Shown: positions 32,303 to 43,111 of the stretch, piece after piece
Numbering within the stretch: position 1 is the stretch's first letter
Layout: every line of letters begins with the position of its first letter
Assembly (NCBI RefSeq): GCF_000471905.2
Contig: NW_006498507.1
Location: forward strand, 1,546,026-1,610,025
From: Amborella trichopoda
Lineage: Eukaryota > Streptophyta > Magnoliopsida > Amborellales > Amborellaceae
Direction of reading: 5' to 3'
Length of the DNA stretch: 64,000 bases
The notes under the pieces: model-generated
What the model was told of the DNA's origin: nothing
Seen by the model: only the letters and a program-made list of their open reading frames with translations
The model's database searches: none
Translations under genes and position numbers: made by a program

Positions 32303-32627
32303 GGGTACCGTTTGTATAGAGCCTAGGCTCTAAACAATCAAATTAGAGCCTACCTTCAAATAGTGTCAAGAAATGTGATTTCAATACTGAAAATCTTTGT
32401 GATAGCTTTAAAATATATTTTCATTTTTATTTATAAAGTTTAAAGGTTCAAAAATAGTGTATATCGATAGATCTATGAAAACTTAGAAATCTTGAAAATT
32501 GACGGTCCAAAAATGCATTATACAATACACTATATCTAAAACTTGAAATATGTTTTTTTCTCATGTTTATGCATCTTGATGTTGAGATGATCAATTTGAA
32601 GATACTTGAGCATCAAAACAACCTCTT
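32303..32627 (+). mobile_element. MITE family A copy, cut by gap
   Basis: Starts GGGTACCGTTTGTATAGAGC and follows the family through TAGTGTCAAGAAATGTGATT, GTGTATATCGATAGATCTAT and GCATCAAAACAACCTCTT, where the gap begins. About 65 bp of the element should lie in the gap. Confidence 0.65.
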
Positions 32628-32975
32628 NNNNNNNNNNNNNNNNNNNNNNNNNNNNNNNNNNNNNNNNNNNNNNNNNNNNNNNNNNNNNNNNNNNNNNNNN
32701 NNNNNNNNNNNNNNNNNNNNNNNNNNNNNNNNNNNNNNNNNNNNNNNNNNNNNNNNNNNNNNNNNNNNNNNNNNNNNNNNNNNNNNNNNNNNNNNNNNNN
32801 NNNNNNNNNNNNNNNNNNNNNNNNNNNNNNNNNNNNNNNNNNNNNNNNNNNNNNNNNNNNNNNNNNNNNNNNNNNNNNNNNNNNNNNNNNNNNNNNNNNN
32901 NNNNNNNNNNNNNNNNNNNNNNNNNNNNNNNNNNNNNNNNNNNNNNNNNNNNNNNNNNNNNNNNNNNNNNNNNNN
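32628..32975. other. Assembly gap (348 N)
   Basis: Unknown sequence. Open frames spanning it are artefacts. Confidence 0.99.
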
Positions 32976-34260
32976 TATCCATTTTGTAACACAGAACTTG
33001 CCTTGTCAGGGTTGTGATGCCGAGTTACTTAGGAAAAATGTTTCTATCACAAGCATCACATCCAATTTCATGCTATCTTTTCTGGGGATATTACCATAAT
33101 AAAGGTCATCATCTAAGTGCATACTAGTCATTGATTCATCCCGATAGCATCTCTTCATTCTAGAAGACCTCAAAGAGCGAGAAGGTAAACTCCCTAGGGC
33201 AAAAAGCACTTGAGATGATTATTTTATTTTTATTTAAAATATTTAGATCTATTTAAAAAGAAAATGGTTATTTTCTGAAAAATATTTGGATTTAGAGTTT
33301 TTCAACACTCGTCACCCGTCAATAATTGGACAGAGTGTTTGTTCAATGTTGAGAGTGGCATATAAAAATTTTCATTATTTAGATTAGAGGCTTGAGTGGA
33401 GGACTTAAATTCTTGAAACTTGGGTACCTAAAAATACTTTTAAATTTGAGAAAAATAAAAATTAGAAATGGCGGGCCTAAATTGGCCGGTTGCTAGACAT
33501 GACTGGTCAATTCTTAAAGGGAACCATCCGGTTCCACCCAGTTCTTGATATATTGAAGGAATTGGATTAGTCTATTGAAAACTATTTGGATTGGGCGATT
33601 TTGATCTGGATCTATATTTCTTAAACAATTGAAATTGAATATTACAAATCATTCTCTCTTTCTTGCCTTGAATGCCAGGTGAATCTGCCTGATCCAAATT
33701 CAATGGATGATGGATAGGTGGTCTTTGAGGTGCGCATTATATAGTATATATACCATATCTTCTGAAATTTTTTTTTGAGAAACCATAGAGCTATCACCGC
33801 TACATAATTCAAAGTGAAACTATTTGATGCCTTAAGGGACCCCTAGGCATCACAAACGGGTTCCAGTATAAAACTTGAAGTATACTGCCCAGAAATTTCT
33901 TCATAAAGATACTACTTTGAAATGTTTGAAGTTTATCTATTTTTTCAGATTGATGATCTTCATGATAAAGATCATGGACCCCAACAATTTAGATTCAAAA
34001 TTCAAGATTGATTATATATGGAGGATGCAAATTAATAGATGAGTCAGCACTCAAATCTTAAATTTTTTTAAAAGATCCATAAATTAGATGATCTTTGTTC
34101 AATCTTAAAACCTAATTATGCTTTCCACACACATTAATATGCTTTTTCTTCTCCACGATCAGTCGTTGGGTTGAATGAGTTACATCATTAAAAGTTTTAA
34201 ATTAGGTGCATGGAATTCATTACTAAAATTTGGAATCCTGAAAATACTCCTACACAAACC
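32976..34260. other. Unassigned sequence
   Basis: No gene found. 33470-33545 has GGCCGG and GGTTCCACCCAG words like the family E hAT MITEs but no termini. Confidence 0.3.
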
Positions 34261-34698
34261 CTGAACTCCTAAATCCCCAAATCGCACCCTTTGGCCTCTG
34301 CTCTGCCTCTTCAACTGCTTCGCCTCTCTCAATCTTTGAGCTCTCTGCTCCTCTCTAGGTCTTTACCTCTCTATATTCGACTGAGTGTGAGCTCTCTCCC
34401 CCTCTCTATACAAAGTGTCGAAGTTGAGCTCTCTCTGCCCATATCGCCATTACCCCTCTGCTCTGCAACTGCCTCTGTGCCTCCATTCTCTTCATCGTCT
34501 GGCATTATCCTGTTCAAATTTTCGAGGCTCCAAAGTGTTGCGATATCACACTCTTAGGAATTGGTTCCTGAAACTTTCAAAATTTGTTTTCTTTTTCGAG
34601 ATATTAAGCACCAGATATCATACGTTAGGGTTTGAAGCTTTAGGATCGTAGTTACTGAGGGTTTGAGGATTAGGGTTTATATTCTTGTGCTACCAAGA
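34261..34698 (+). promoter_or_regulatory. Probable 5' leader of the gene fragment
   Basis: Pyrimidine-rich blocks (CTCTCTGCTCCTCTCTAGG, CTCTCTCCCCCTCTCTATA, GAGCTCTCTCTGCCC) precede the start codon at 34699, as in the leaders of the other genes in the window. Open frames here (34291-34651) look like leader sequence rather than protein. Confidence 0.35.
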
Positions 34699-35135
34699 AT
34701 GTCAAGCTTCATCAATGCGGTGGATTCTAAAGAAGATGTTTTCATGGGAGAAAAGAGGCAAAGAATGACTGAAGATCCAGATATATTTGACCCAGAAAGC
34801 AAGCTTCAATTGCATTTCGGGTAATTTTAAGAAAATAATTTTGTTTTGAAATTTTCTGGATTGTGCTAGTAAGTGGGCCTTCATAGCTCAATTTGATGGT
34901 TAAAGAGAAAATAAATACTGCCTGCTTGATTCATAAGCTTCATGAATTAGGGCTAATGGTTGTATTCTATTGTAGTTTGGAAAATGGGAACAACTATAAT
35001 GCTGCAATTCTTCCAAAATTGAAGAAGAAATTTCGGGTACCGGTCCCGGGTCCGAGATTACCGATCGGATACGGTACCTTCCAATTGGACCCGACCCCTT
35101 GCCACCCCTACCCTAGACTCCCCCAACTCTTCTAG
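34699..35135 (+). pseudogene. Unrecognised two-exon gene fragment ending in a hAT-like MITE
   Basis: Exon 1 is 34699-34820 (40 codons plus 2 bases), with a GTAATT donor; exon 2 begins at 34976 after TTGTAG. Splicing keeps the frame: residues ESKLQLHFG continue into LENGNNYNAAILPKLKKKFR. The frame then enters a GGTGGCAA MITE at about 35033 and stops at TAG (35133-35135), so the last 34 or so residues are MITE-derived. Predicted product about 94 residues, charged, with no signal peptide or membrane segment. I do not recognise the family. It may be a gene truncated by rearrangement or a 5' duplicate. In-frame splicing and the pyrimidine-rich leader argue for a real exon pair. Confidence 0.45.
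35033..35109 (+). mobile_element. GGTGGCAA MITE, 3' end only
   Basis: GGGTACCGGTCCCGGGTCCG followed by the terminus CCCGACCCCTTGCCACCCCTA. Only the last 75 bp or so are present, fused to the exon above. Confidence 0.55.
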
Positions 35136-35171
35136 GAGCCGTCCTTCCAAAATCCATCTTCTACAAAGATT

Positions 35172-35302
35172 TTAAATCCTAAAATATAGGGGATGGTCAC
35201 AAATGCTTATAACCATATGAAATTTGGTAGCTTGAATGTGTCACAAATTTTTTTTGAACTTCGTGCTTTGTCGATGAAATGAATGCATCTACCTAATTTG
35301 CC
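35172..35302 (+). mobile_element. MITE family C fragment
   Basis: GGTCACAAATGCTTATAACC, GGTAGCTTGAATGTGTCACA and CGTGCTTTGTCGATGAAATG match the family middle. It is cut on the right by a family D fragment. Confidence 0.45.
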
Positions 35303-35460
35303 ATATTTTGGATTTAATTTTTAAAGACATGTAATCTCTAAGATGGAGAACATGAATATAAAAAAATAAATAAATTTTTAAAGCTAAAGAAAAAAACATT
35401 TGGACCATTTACACTTTTTGCACCATGTAATCATGCGATTCCGACCGTATGAAACAATTT
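35303..35460 (+). mobile_element. MITE family D fragment
   Basis: TTTTTAAAGACATGTAATCT, GGAGAACATGAATATAAAAA and CGACCGTATGAAACAATTTT match 7330-7565. The left end is missing. Confidence 0.45.
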
Positions 35461-36085
35461 TCCAAAATAAAAAAGCAAATTTCCTATATTTCCTACATCA
35501 ATCTGAAATTTGAGTGGGACTGCATTTTTTCCTGCATGCGTAAGGGAGTGGTTGTACGGAATTATATCTCCCCAAAGTACTGCTTTTTTATAACTCATAT
35601 CTTTTTGTTTTTTAAAGAAAAATTATGTACGAACAGAATTTCAGTATATTTATCACGGTATGGGTCATATTTATACAAAAATTACACGGCGGCCAACCCT
35701 TACCCATGTGCCCTTTTCATCTAGAACCGTTCATTTGTGTGGCACTAAACAGGTGAGAAAATAGAGCTTACTCATAGTCTGCCGACATTTGTTACACCAA
35801 GCAACTATGTTGTTCGGACAACTTAACTTCCTAAACTTTCCAGCATTAAAAATACCAGACCTATTATAAGTAATTATTACCATTTGAATTGTTATTAGTT
35901 AATTAGTACTATAGAATTTATAATGTAACTAATTTTATTTATTATTATTTATAGTTGAATGATTTTTCTCTAATAAAATTTCTAGAAATAGAATTTTGCA
36001 ATGGAATATTTTTTTTTATTTTAAAAATCTAATAGATATAAATATTTTAATTTAAAAAAAATATACCAAGAGACCATTTATCTTT
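35461..36085. other. Unassigned AT-rich sequence
   Basis: A 91-codon open frame (35449-35724) has no recognisable motif. Nothing else seen. Confidence 0.3.
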
Positions 36086-36614
36086 GGGAAAAGTTTATAT
36101 AGAACCGAGGTTTTAAACGATCAAATTAGAACACAACTTAAAAATTTCACTAAAAAAAGGTTGTTTTGATGCCCTAATATCTTCAAATTGATCATCTTGA
36201 CATCAACATGCATGTACATGTAAAAAAATTGAATTTCAAGTTTTGGAAATAGTACATCTAGTAATGTATTTTTGGACCATCAATTTTCAAGATTTTCAAG
36301 TTTTAATAAATCTACTCGATCTACACTATTTTTGAAGCTTTAAATTTTATAATTAAAGATTGCAAATATCTTTTAGGGAAAATTATGTATATATTTGTTA
36401 TATTTATTGTTATTACAAAATACCTTTTAGTTTCCATTATTACATTTATATCTGTTTTTTCAACTTGACGGCACTTTTTTTTTAAAAGATGAAACTACCT
36501 TTTTCAATTTTTCAAAAACCGAAAATCAACTAAGTTCGGTTTTTGAAGAGCCAAATTCGTGCTTTCTCATCTCTTTGATTAGAACAAGCAATACTTTGTA
36601 GGAAAACGTTTATA

Positions 36615-37074
36615 GGGAAAATCATATACATATCCGTTATACTTTACGTTATTATGGATGTCCCAGTTTTTGTTATAACATGTCTGTCTGTTTTTTACTT
36701 TTTATAAAGCAACTTTTAAAAAAGACAATTTTACCCTCCTTAAGGTTTTTGAAATTTCGTAGCTATATTTTCGAATGTTGAATATCCGAAAATAGTTTCG
36801 GATGTTGGACATCCGAAAATGTCATATTTTCGGATGTTGGCAATGCAAGCTTTCTTAAATGTGACTGATATTGTTCAACAACTGAAAATACATTGATTTC
36901 GGATATTGAACATCCGAAAAAACCTTCAATTTGGTTGTTCAACACCCGAAAAAAGGTAAAGTCGTCTTTTTTTTAAATTTAATTTATAAAAGGTAAAAAA
37001 CGGATAGACATGTGATAACGAAAACTATTCGGTACATCCGTAATAACGCAAACTATAACATGTGTAATTTTTCC
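36615..37074. mobile_element. 460-bp Mutator-like MITE, third level of nesting
   Basis: Starts GGGAAAATCATATACATATC and ends with the inverted counterpart (ACATGTGTAATTTTTCC); terminal inverted repeats run about 95 bp. The flanks are ACGTTTATA (36606-36614) and AAGTTTATA (37075-37083), 9 bp with one mismatch. The centre holds four or more TTTCGGATGTTG/CATCCGAAAA inverted words (36770-36955). Confidence 0.75.
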
Positions 37075-37249
37075 AAGTTTATATAACTACCTTATATTGT
37101 AGAACTACGGATGCACCCTCAATACAACAGTCGCGTCGGGCCATTAGAGTTGAAAGAAGAATGCTTTTAAGAAAAAAAAAATTCATTCCCTAAAAGACCC
37201 ATTTTCTCCTTTCAAAAACCGGTAAAAAAAAATGTAATGGATTCTTTAA

Positions 37250-37620
37250 TTTCCATGATCAAATAACCAGAGATTTCAGTAACTTTGAAAGTTTGATTTC
37301 CATTTTTTCCCATCATTTCCATGATTTTGATCTAGGGCTTTTTAAACTTTTCCCAAATTATGCCCGTGGATCAAGTCAGAGAACTAGAAATTTAAGTATT
37401 TTTGAAAGTTCTCCTCTTCATCTATTATTTGTGCAGTTTCAATGATCAACCAACAAGAGATCTCTACAACTTTAGAAGCTTCCTCTTTGATGCATTCTTT
37501 CTAAAATTTTCATGATCAGAGAATCAGAGACCTAGCAAATGCATAAGCTCCCTAATTTCATGTACTTTTTTATACTTTCAATTTTCATGGCTAGAGAACC
37601 AGAGTTTTCTATCACCAAAA
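37250..37620. repeat. Diverged tandem repeats inside the nested element
   Basis: About five units of 70-90 bp with the pattern CATGATCA, AACCAGAGA, TTT, GAAAG and TCCTC (for example CATGATCAAATAACCAGAGA and CATGATCAGAGAATCAGAGA). They are too diverged to be recent. Confidence 0.5.
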
Positions 37621-38402
37621 AAAGAAGAAAAGGGTTCACCATTTCTAATGCTTTTTCTGCAAGTTCCATGACCAAAAAGTACTTGAGAAAGGGTGGGGCT
37701 AGCAGAGGCGGAGAAGAAGAAGGGGTGGCGTGACAGAGAGGAAGGGGCGCTTTTGTAAAGGGTGGAGCATGTGCTGACTGCTTTTGGTTCAAGGGTTTTT
37801 CTATTATTATTAAAATTTTTTTTGACCTTTTTCTCTGCGGGTAATGATGGGAAGAAGACGGATTGCCAATGAAGAGAGAGGGTTGAGCGACCAGGTTTAA
37901 TCTTCTTCTTTTTGGTCCAAGACCAATAGTGAAGAGGGTGAGAGGAAGTCTTCCCTATGCTTTTCTGGTTTCTAAGGTCCGCTAAAAATAGAAAAATATA
38001 TAAATTTGGGTATTTAAAATTCGAAAATTATTATTTTTCAGTTTTTCAAAAACCCAAAATTTTAAACACCTCTATTTTTGAAAAAAAAAAAGACAAAAAG
38101 AGAAGTTTGGTTTTTTTATAAAAAACAAAATGTTAGTGTATTTGTAATATAAAAAACTAAAAGATATTTTTATAATAACAGCAAATATAATGAATATATA
38201 CATGATTTTTTCTATATTTTAATACGTGATTTTCTCTATATTTTAAAGCTTTCACATAAATGTTTAATATTAAAACCATATTTCTTGACACTTTTTGCTA
38301 TACTTTAATACGTGATTTTCTCTATATTTTAAAGCTATCACATAAATATTTAATATTGGAACCATATTTCCCGATACTATTTGAAAGTGAATTTTACTTT
38401 GA

Positions 38403-38524
38403 TTGTTTAAAGTCTCGACTCTATACAAACTGCACCCTTTATCTTTTATACTATGAGGTCACATTGTTTAGAGCCTCGACTCTATACAAACTGCACCCTT
38501 TATCTTTTATATTATGAGGTCACA
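38403..38524. repeat. 61-bp tandem duplication covering the MITE terminus
   Basis: Copies start at 38403 and 38464 (TTGTTTA, then CTCGACTCTATACAAACTGC). The duplication includes the family A right end, its target duplication and 20 bp of flank, so it arose after insertion. Confidence 0.8.
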
Positions 38525-38696
38525 TCTTGTCTTTTAATTTTCAAATTAAGCAGTTGTAAAAGTGATGTTGAAAAGATTCAAAATTCAAAAAAATTTCTTT
38601 AACTTCATGACTAAATACCCCGACCATTCAATTTATCATCTAGAAATAATTACGACCTTCTTGTAACAAAGATAAATGATCTCTTTTTATACAATC
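38500..38696 (+). mobile_element. MITE family C copy, diverged
   Basis: TATGAGGTCACATCTTGTCT, CTTTAACTTCATGACTAAAT, then ATTACGACCTTCTTGTAACA and AATGATCTCTTTTTATACAA. Confidence 0.45.
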
Positions 38697-39184
38697 CTTT
38701 AATTAGATTTTTTATTCTATTTTATTTTATTTTTATGTTTATAATTTTAAAACTAGCAAATACAATGATAGAATGGTAGAATCAATATTTAAAATAGATT
38801 AAAACTACTATAAAAATAAAATTCAAAAAGATCCGATAAAAAATAAAAAAATCTATTGAACAATAAAATATATACAACCACAAATAACAATTGATAAAAG
38901 AAAATAAATAACATTAGTTACATTGCACATTCTATTATACCAATTAACAAGTACTTAATCTAATAATAATTGTTTGTAATAAGTCCAGCTTTTCTAATTC
39001 CATATAATTTTCAAATATTTGAGTTGTGAAACATCGAAAAACAATGCATATACAATTTTTAGAAATTACCAAAAACTCCCCCCTACCCAATGTTAGAAAT
39101 ACCAGACATAGATGTTAGAAATGCTAGACATACCAAAATGACATACAGTTTTGGAAAACAAAGAACAAAAAAGATTTGAAAGTC
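38697..39184. other. Unassigned AT-rich sequence
   Basis: Very AT-rich with ATAAAATA-type simple sequence. A GTTAGAAAT(A/G)C(C/T)AGACATA motif occurs twice at 39093-39131. Confidence 0.3.
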
Positions 39185-39387
39185 TGCACCTTACAATGCA
39201 TTACTTAGACCATCAATTTTCAATATTTTCTAGTTAATCTAGACTATTTTTCAAACTTTAAATTTTATAATTAAAGATCAAAATAAATTTTCACGCTATT
39301 ATAAAGACTTCTGATACAAAAACATTTTTCAACGAAAGTCCACCTTTGATTGTTTAAGCCTCATCTTTATATAAAACCACGCCCTTT
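39185..39387 (-). mobile_element. MITE family A/B fragment
   Basis: TAGACCATCAATTTTCAATA, ATTTTATAATTAAAGATCAA and a right end TTTATATAAAACCACGCCC match the family right half. Confidence 0.5.
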
Positions 39388-39877
39388 ACAAATATATAAA
39401 ACCATAGCCTCCTCAAAAAAAAAAAAAAGAAAGTTTGAGAACGATCGTTACCGTGATAGGCGCCTTCAAGCCCTGTCGCACATAAATTTACTTATATTTT
39501 TTTGGGAATAAATTTCTATACTTTTAACGTTAATAAACAAACCCCGAGATATCGTCATGGCATCCCAACAAACTCCCACGAGAAATACCCTTTTAAGATG
39601 CTAAATGATGATCTGCTCAAGATATACATACTCAAAATTCCACCTCTCATGATCAACTCTGCAACTCTTCATATTACACTACCAACAAAGGAGATAACAG
39701 AAGTAATACACATCCACATAATTTGGAAGGGAGAAAGAAAGGATCCTATCTCTAAGGAATTGCATTAAACTGAAAATGATCTCAACTCATAAGGCATCTC
39801 ACATGACTTTATAAATACAACAAAGAAAAAACAAAAGGTGAGGCATATGTCCACAAAATCTAGAGAGAGAGTTAAAG

Positions 39878-42225
39878 TTATGCATCAACAGTGGGATAGA
39901 GATTGTTTTGAGGTCCAGAGGATGGTGGCGGGTTGTTTTGAGGTCCAGAGGGTGGTGGTTGGTGTGACATAGCAGCAACCGTGGAAACAGAGTCGAATAA
40001 ATGCTTGAAGGCCTTCTCATGGTTCACAAACCCCATAAACCAAAACTCATGCCCATCCACTGTCACAATCTGCACATACTTCTCCTTCTCCTTCATGGTC
40101 ACTGAGTCAACCGCCTTAATCTTCGCCAGAGGGATTAAAACCTGTTCCAAAAGAAAGATGAATAATGGGAGTGAGATAGATTAAACGAAGAGAGGGGGTA
40201 CCCAATCTCCCTGTTCTATAGAGAGGGGGGATACAAAATAAGGGGACCCTCCTTTTATCGAGTTGGAGAGTTTTACGAGGAATTTGGTACAACTCGCCCT
40301 GGTATAAGGCCAAGTCGACGAGTCTCGAAACAGTATTATCAACAAATCAAATTCAACCAATGGTCATACTAGTTTTGATTGGACCATCGTTCAATGGCCT
40401 AACTGATTATGGTAACAAACATAATATGTACACAATTGGAAAGGACACAAGAATTCCACATGCAATGAAGCCTGCCTTCACTCGATTGTGTGATCCCCTT
40501 CTCTCTCTCCCCCTCTCCCTCTCCCTCTCCGTCTCCCTCACCCTCTCCCTCTCATCACCAATGGCTCCTGAGATGTAATAGGAAACAGTAGATCGCTAAA
40601 TGCGCAACGGGCACAATCTAATAGGCAACCAAGTTCACCTTCACTCAAGTATGTGGACCCTCTTTCTCACACACACGCACCAATATTTTGTGCTAAGTTC
40701 CTAATCCACATTATATAGGAAAGATCAACTTGTTTCGCAAGTAAAAGAAGATACCCATTTCAATAATATTCATCCCGAATGTTAAATTCAAGTTCAACCA
40801 TACAATTTGAAAGGTGCAACAGAAAGCAATAGAGAGAGGTTTTACCTTGTAGTAGCTCCAAGATTGCTGACCAGAAGGAGCCGTAAAAGCGAGGGGGCGA
40901 TCGCTGCAAAATGCGACATTAACATTGGAGAGATAGAGTGTTCCAGCAACAGGACCAGTGGTTGTAGAGAGATAACAAGCAAACGTCTTCTTCAACTTCT
41001 CTGATGGGTCAGTTGGAAAGGTTTGCTTATACATTGCCTCAAACCCACCTTCTGAAATTGCCTTGGCCGTTAGGCTCAACTTCCCCCATGCTACCTCTGA
41101 AACTGAGGGTCCAGTTTTAACTGTATGGGTGAAAAACAAAAAAAACAGCTTACAATTAGATTAATAGCATTTTTTTAATACCATGATTTAATCCAACCAT
41201 TAATTTTAGTGCATACCTTGCTACCAGTTCAAAAATGTCAAAAAAATACTCTGCTTCCGCAAAGATAGTATACTGTGTTTTTACTCCCTCAAGAAAACCC
41301 TTGACCCAAATCCTAAAAAAATGAATGAATTCGCATTCCATGGGCCCAAAATAAACAAGTTCAAACATCAATTCTTTAAGAAAATAATGATCTATTATTT
41401 CTCAGGTCGATGCCAAACTTTTCAGATCCAGGATCTCCCCAATAGTTAGGGAATAAGTGTATAGTATGCATCCCTCGGGAGTATACAGGCTAAAAAAGTG
41501 GATAAAGAATGGACGAAAGCACTCTGGGTGCTTGAATTGTCGCACATTAATGGTAAAATAACATACCCTGCTAACTTCATGGGAAAAGTTCTTAAAAGAA
41601 AAAATAAAAATCTAAGTTCTATTTAATACTAGTAAGTGCATATTTCATATTAATAAATAATAAATCATATCCATCTAGGCCTTGATCTGAAATTGGGTGA
41701 CTAAAAGTCATTCCATTAACAAGCTAAAAATTCAAAAAAATATTTCTTGAACTTTTGCGGCATACTCAGATTTTCCACATCTGATTGTTAACTCCTAAAT
41801 TTCACATCTAATGGTTATAAACAATTGTGAGCTGCTTATTATCTCATTGTATACAATCTAATCAAATATTAATTATTCTCACAAAAAAAATTAGAGAGAG
41901 AGAGAGAGAGAGGCGACATACGGTTTTGCCAAATATTGGCAGCCGTGGTCTCAGCCTTCTTACTCCACTTATTGAACTTAACACGGGCGGCTTCTATAGG
42001 ACTTCCGTGATGCTGTACAGGCGTATGTTGCACGTAGGGGGACTGCTCAGGCTGCTTAACCTGCGGCTCATAGTCCGCTCGAGCCCACTTGGCCGCCTCC
42101 TGGTTAAGTGGGTGCGCAGAGGGTGCCGCTGGTGCACCCATAACATGGGTTCCCCATTTCTCTCCCTCTACCTGTGAAGAAGACCCACCTCTGTTCTGAT
42201 CAGACCCTTTCTTCTCACTATCCAT
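39878..42225 (-). CDS. GRAM-domain GEM-like protein (3 exons)
   Basis: Exons on the minus strand: 42225-41922, 41120-40846 and 40141-39878. All junctions are GT-AG, and phases 1 and 0 keep the frame through N-LKTGPSVSEVAWGK. The product is 280 residues. The N-terminus (1-80) is polar and holds THVMGAPAAPSAHP, a conserved GEM-like signature; then a basic helix (81-101) and WGKLSLTAKAISEGGFEAMY. A GRAM domain follows, about 130-210 (KTFACYLSTTTGPVAGTLYL, SYYKVLIPLAKI). The tail has a tandem PPPSGPQNN/PPPSSGPQNN repeat. GRAM domains bind membranes or phosphoinositides. Arabidopsis relatives include GEM (epidermal patterning through TTG1 and CDT1), FIP1 and the ABA-responsive GER proteins. The start at 42225 is preferred over an in-frame ATG five codons upstream because family N-termini are short and polar. 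The gene looks intact; the exact family member is unresolved. Confidence 0.88.
40142..40845 (-). other. Intron 2 of the GEM-like gene
   Basis: 704 bp, GT-AG. It contains a (CCCTCT)n microsatellite at 40497-40552 on the plus strand. No MITE terminus seen. Confidence 0.8.
41121..41921 (-). other. Intron 1 of the GEM-like gene
   Basis: 801 bp, GT-AG, with a (GA)n run at 41893-41912 close to the donor. A diverged MITE family C copy lies inside at 41695-41862. Confidence 0.8.
41695..41862 (+). mobile_element. MITE family C fragment in intron 1
   Basis: AAAAATTCAAAAAAATATTT, TTTCACATCTAATGGTTATA, and the terminus ATTATCTCATTGTATACAAT. The left end is missing. Confidence 0.5.
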
Positions 42226-42330
42226 CACAAAACAAACCACTCTTTTCTTCCAAACAATAAATCCCTTTGTAAGAGAAAATGCCCACCCAAGCTCCTAGAG
42301 AGAGAGAGACAGAGAGAGAAAGTGATTCTC
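42226..42330 (-). promoter_or_regulatory. Probable 5' UTR of the GEM-like gene
   Basis: On the coding (minus) strand this is pyrimidine-rich, with TCTCTCTCT runs at 42297-42320, the same leader style as the CFL1-like gene. Transcription start not placed. Confidence 0.4.
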
Positions 42331-42760
42331 TAGAGAGCAACAGCTGAGAAAGTTGTTTCTATGACCTGAAAAAATGGAATTTATTTTAGGGTGATTACAG
42401 GAGAGGATGATTTTATCGAGTGGAATATTTGCTTAGTGGGTAAGGATTGAGGTGGAAATGTCTTGGTCATTGGACGCGTAAGCGAGAAAAGCATGTTTTA
42501 AAAAATTAAGAAGATGACACGCGTAAGGAAACTGGAGGCTTCCTCTTGGCGCTCGATGGTTCATGAGATATGCAAGCAATTTCGTCGTACGCTTTGGGCA
42601 AAATAGTTATTGTGTTCCTGCTGGAGTACATGTACATATACTCTCACTTGGCCATAAATCGAGCTTAAGAGGATTATTACGATCGGAATTGGCTTTGAGA
42701 TCATTATTTAGAAAAGATAAGTAATGAGTTTTTAAATATTTAAATAGAAATGGTTTAACA
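42331..42760. other. Intergenic, upstream of the GEM-like gene
   Basis: Likely promoter region; no TATA box or known element placed with confidence. Confidence 0.3.
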
Positions 42761-43111
42761 GGGCTGCTGCTCTATAAAAAAATAAAATCAACCTTCATCT
42801 TAAAATTCACTAAAAATTATAGTTTTGACGATCATCTTGGCCTTCACTATTATAGTAATAAAAAAAAAATTATAATTTTAAATTTTAAAAATAATGCATA
42901 TTGTACCGCATAATTTACACTCTTCCCTTCGCCTTTAAAACAAGTGTTTATTGATCCATAGGATCTTCACCACTTTTGAGCTTTAAATTTCATGATCAAT
43001 GTTAGAAATTGATTGTGCAGCTATCACGTAGATTTCCCATGCCCAAATTTTTGATGAAAATTTAATATGAGCCTTTTACTTTGTTTTCATATAAAACCTA
43101 GGCTTTATAAA
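42761..43111 (-). mobile_element. MITE family A-like copy, old
   Basis: Right end ATAAAACCTAGGCTTTATAA with AACTACACTCG; body words AAATTCACTAAAAATTATAG, TTTTGACGATCATCTTGGCC, TTGAGCTTTAAATTTCATGA. Strongly diverged. A 29-bp tandem duplication follows at 43106-43163. Confidence 0.45.

Larger units (their letters stand above)
36376..38212. mobile_element. 1.84-kb Mutator-like element nested in the family A copy
   Basis: Starts GGGAAAATTATGTATATATT; the complement of its end reads GAAAAAATCATGTATATATT, with inverted repeats extending about 60 bp to CTTTTAGTTT. It is flanked by TATCTTTTA (36367-36375) and TATATTTTA (38213-38221), a 9-bp duplication with one mismatch. No transposase frame is visible, so it is non-autonomous. 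It contains a further MITE at 36615-37074 and diverged tandem repeats at about 37250-37620. Its gene-like interior (37380-37800) is GC-richer than the ends and could be captured sequence, but no protein was recognised. Confidence 0.75.
36086..38437 (-). mobile_element. MITE family A copy hosting two nested insertions
   Basis: Left part 36086-36375 starts GGGAAAAGTTTATATAGAAC; right part from 38213 resumes with TATATTTTAAAGC and ends CTCGACTCTATACAAACTGC plus ACCC at 38437. Both outer flanks read TTTATCTTT (36077-36085 and 38438-38446), a perfect 9-bp duplication. Without the insertion the element is about 500 bp, including a local duplication of about 100 bp after the join (AATACGTGATTTTCTCTATA occurs twice). 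Confidence 0.75.

Noticed and set aside
32536..33099. Open frames across the gap at 32628-32975
   Set aside because: Mostly unknown residues; the flanks are a MITE on one side and unassigned DNA on the other.
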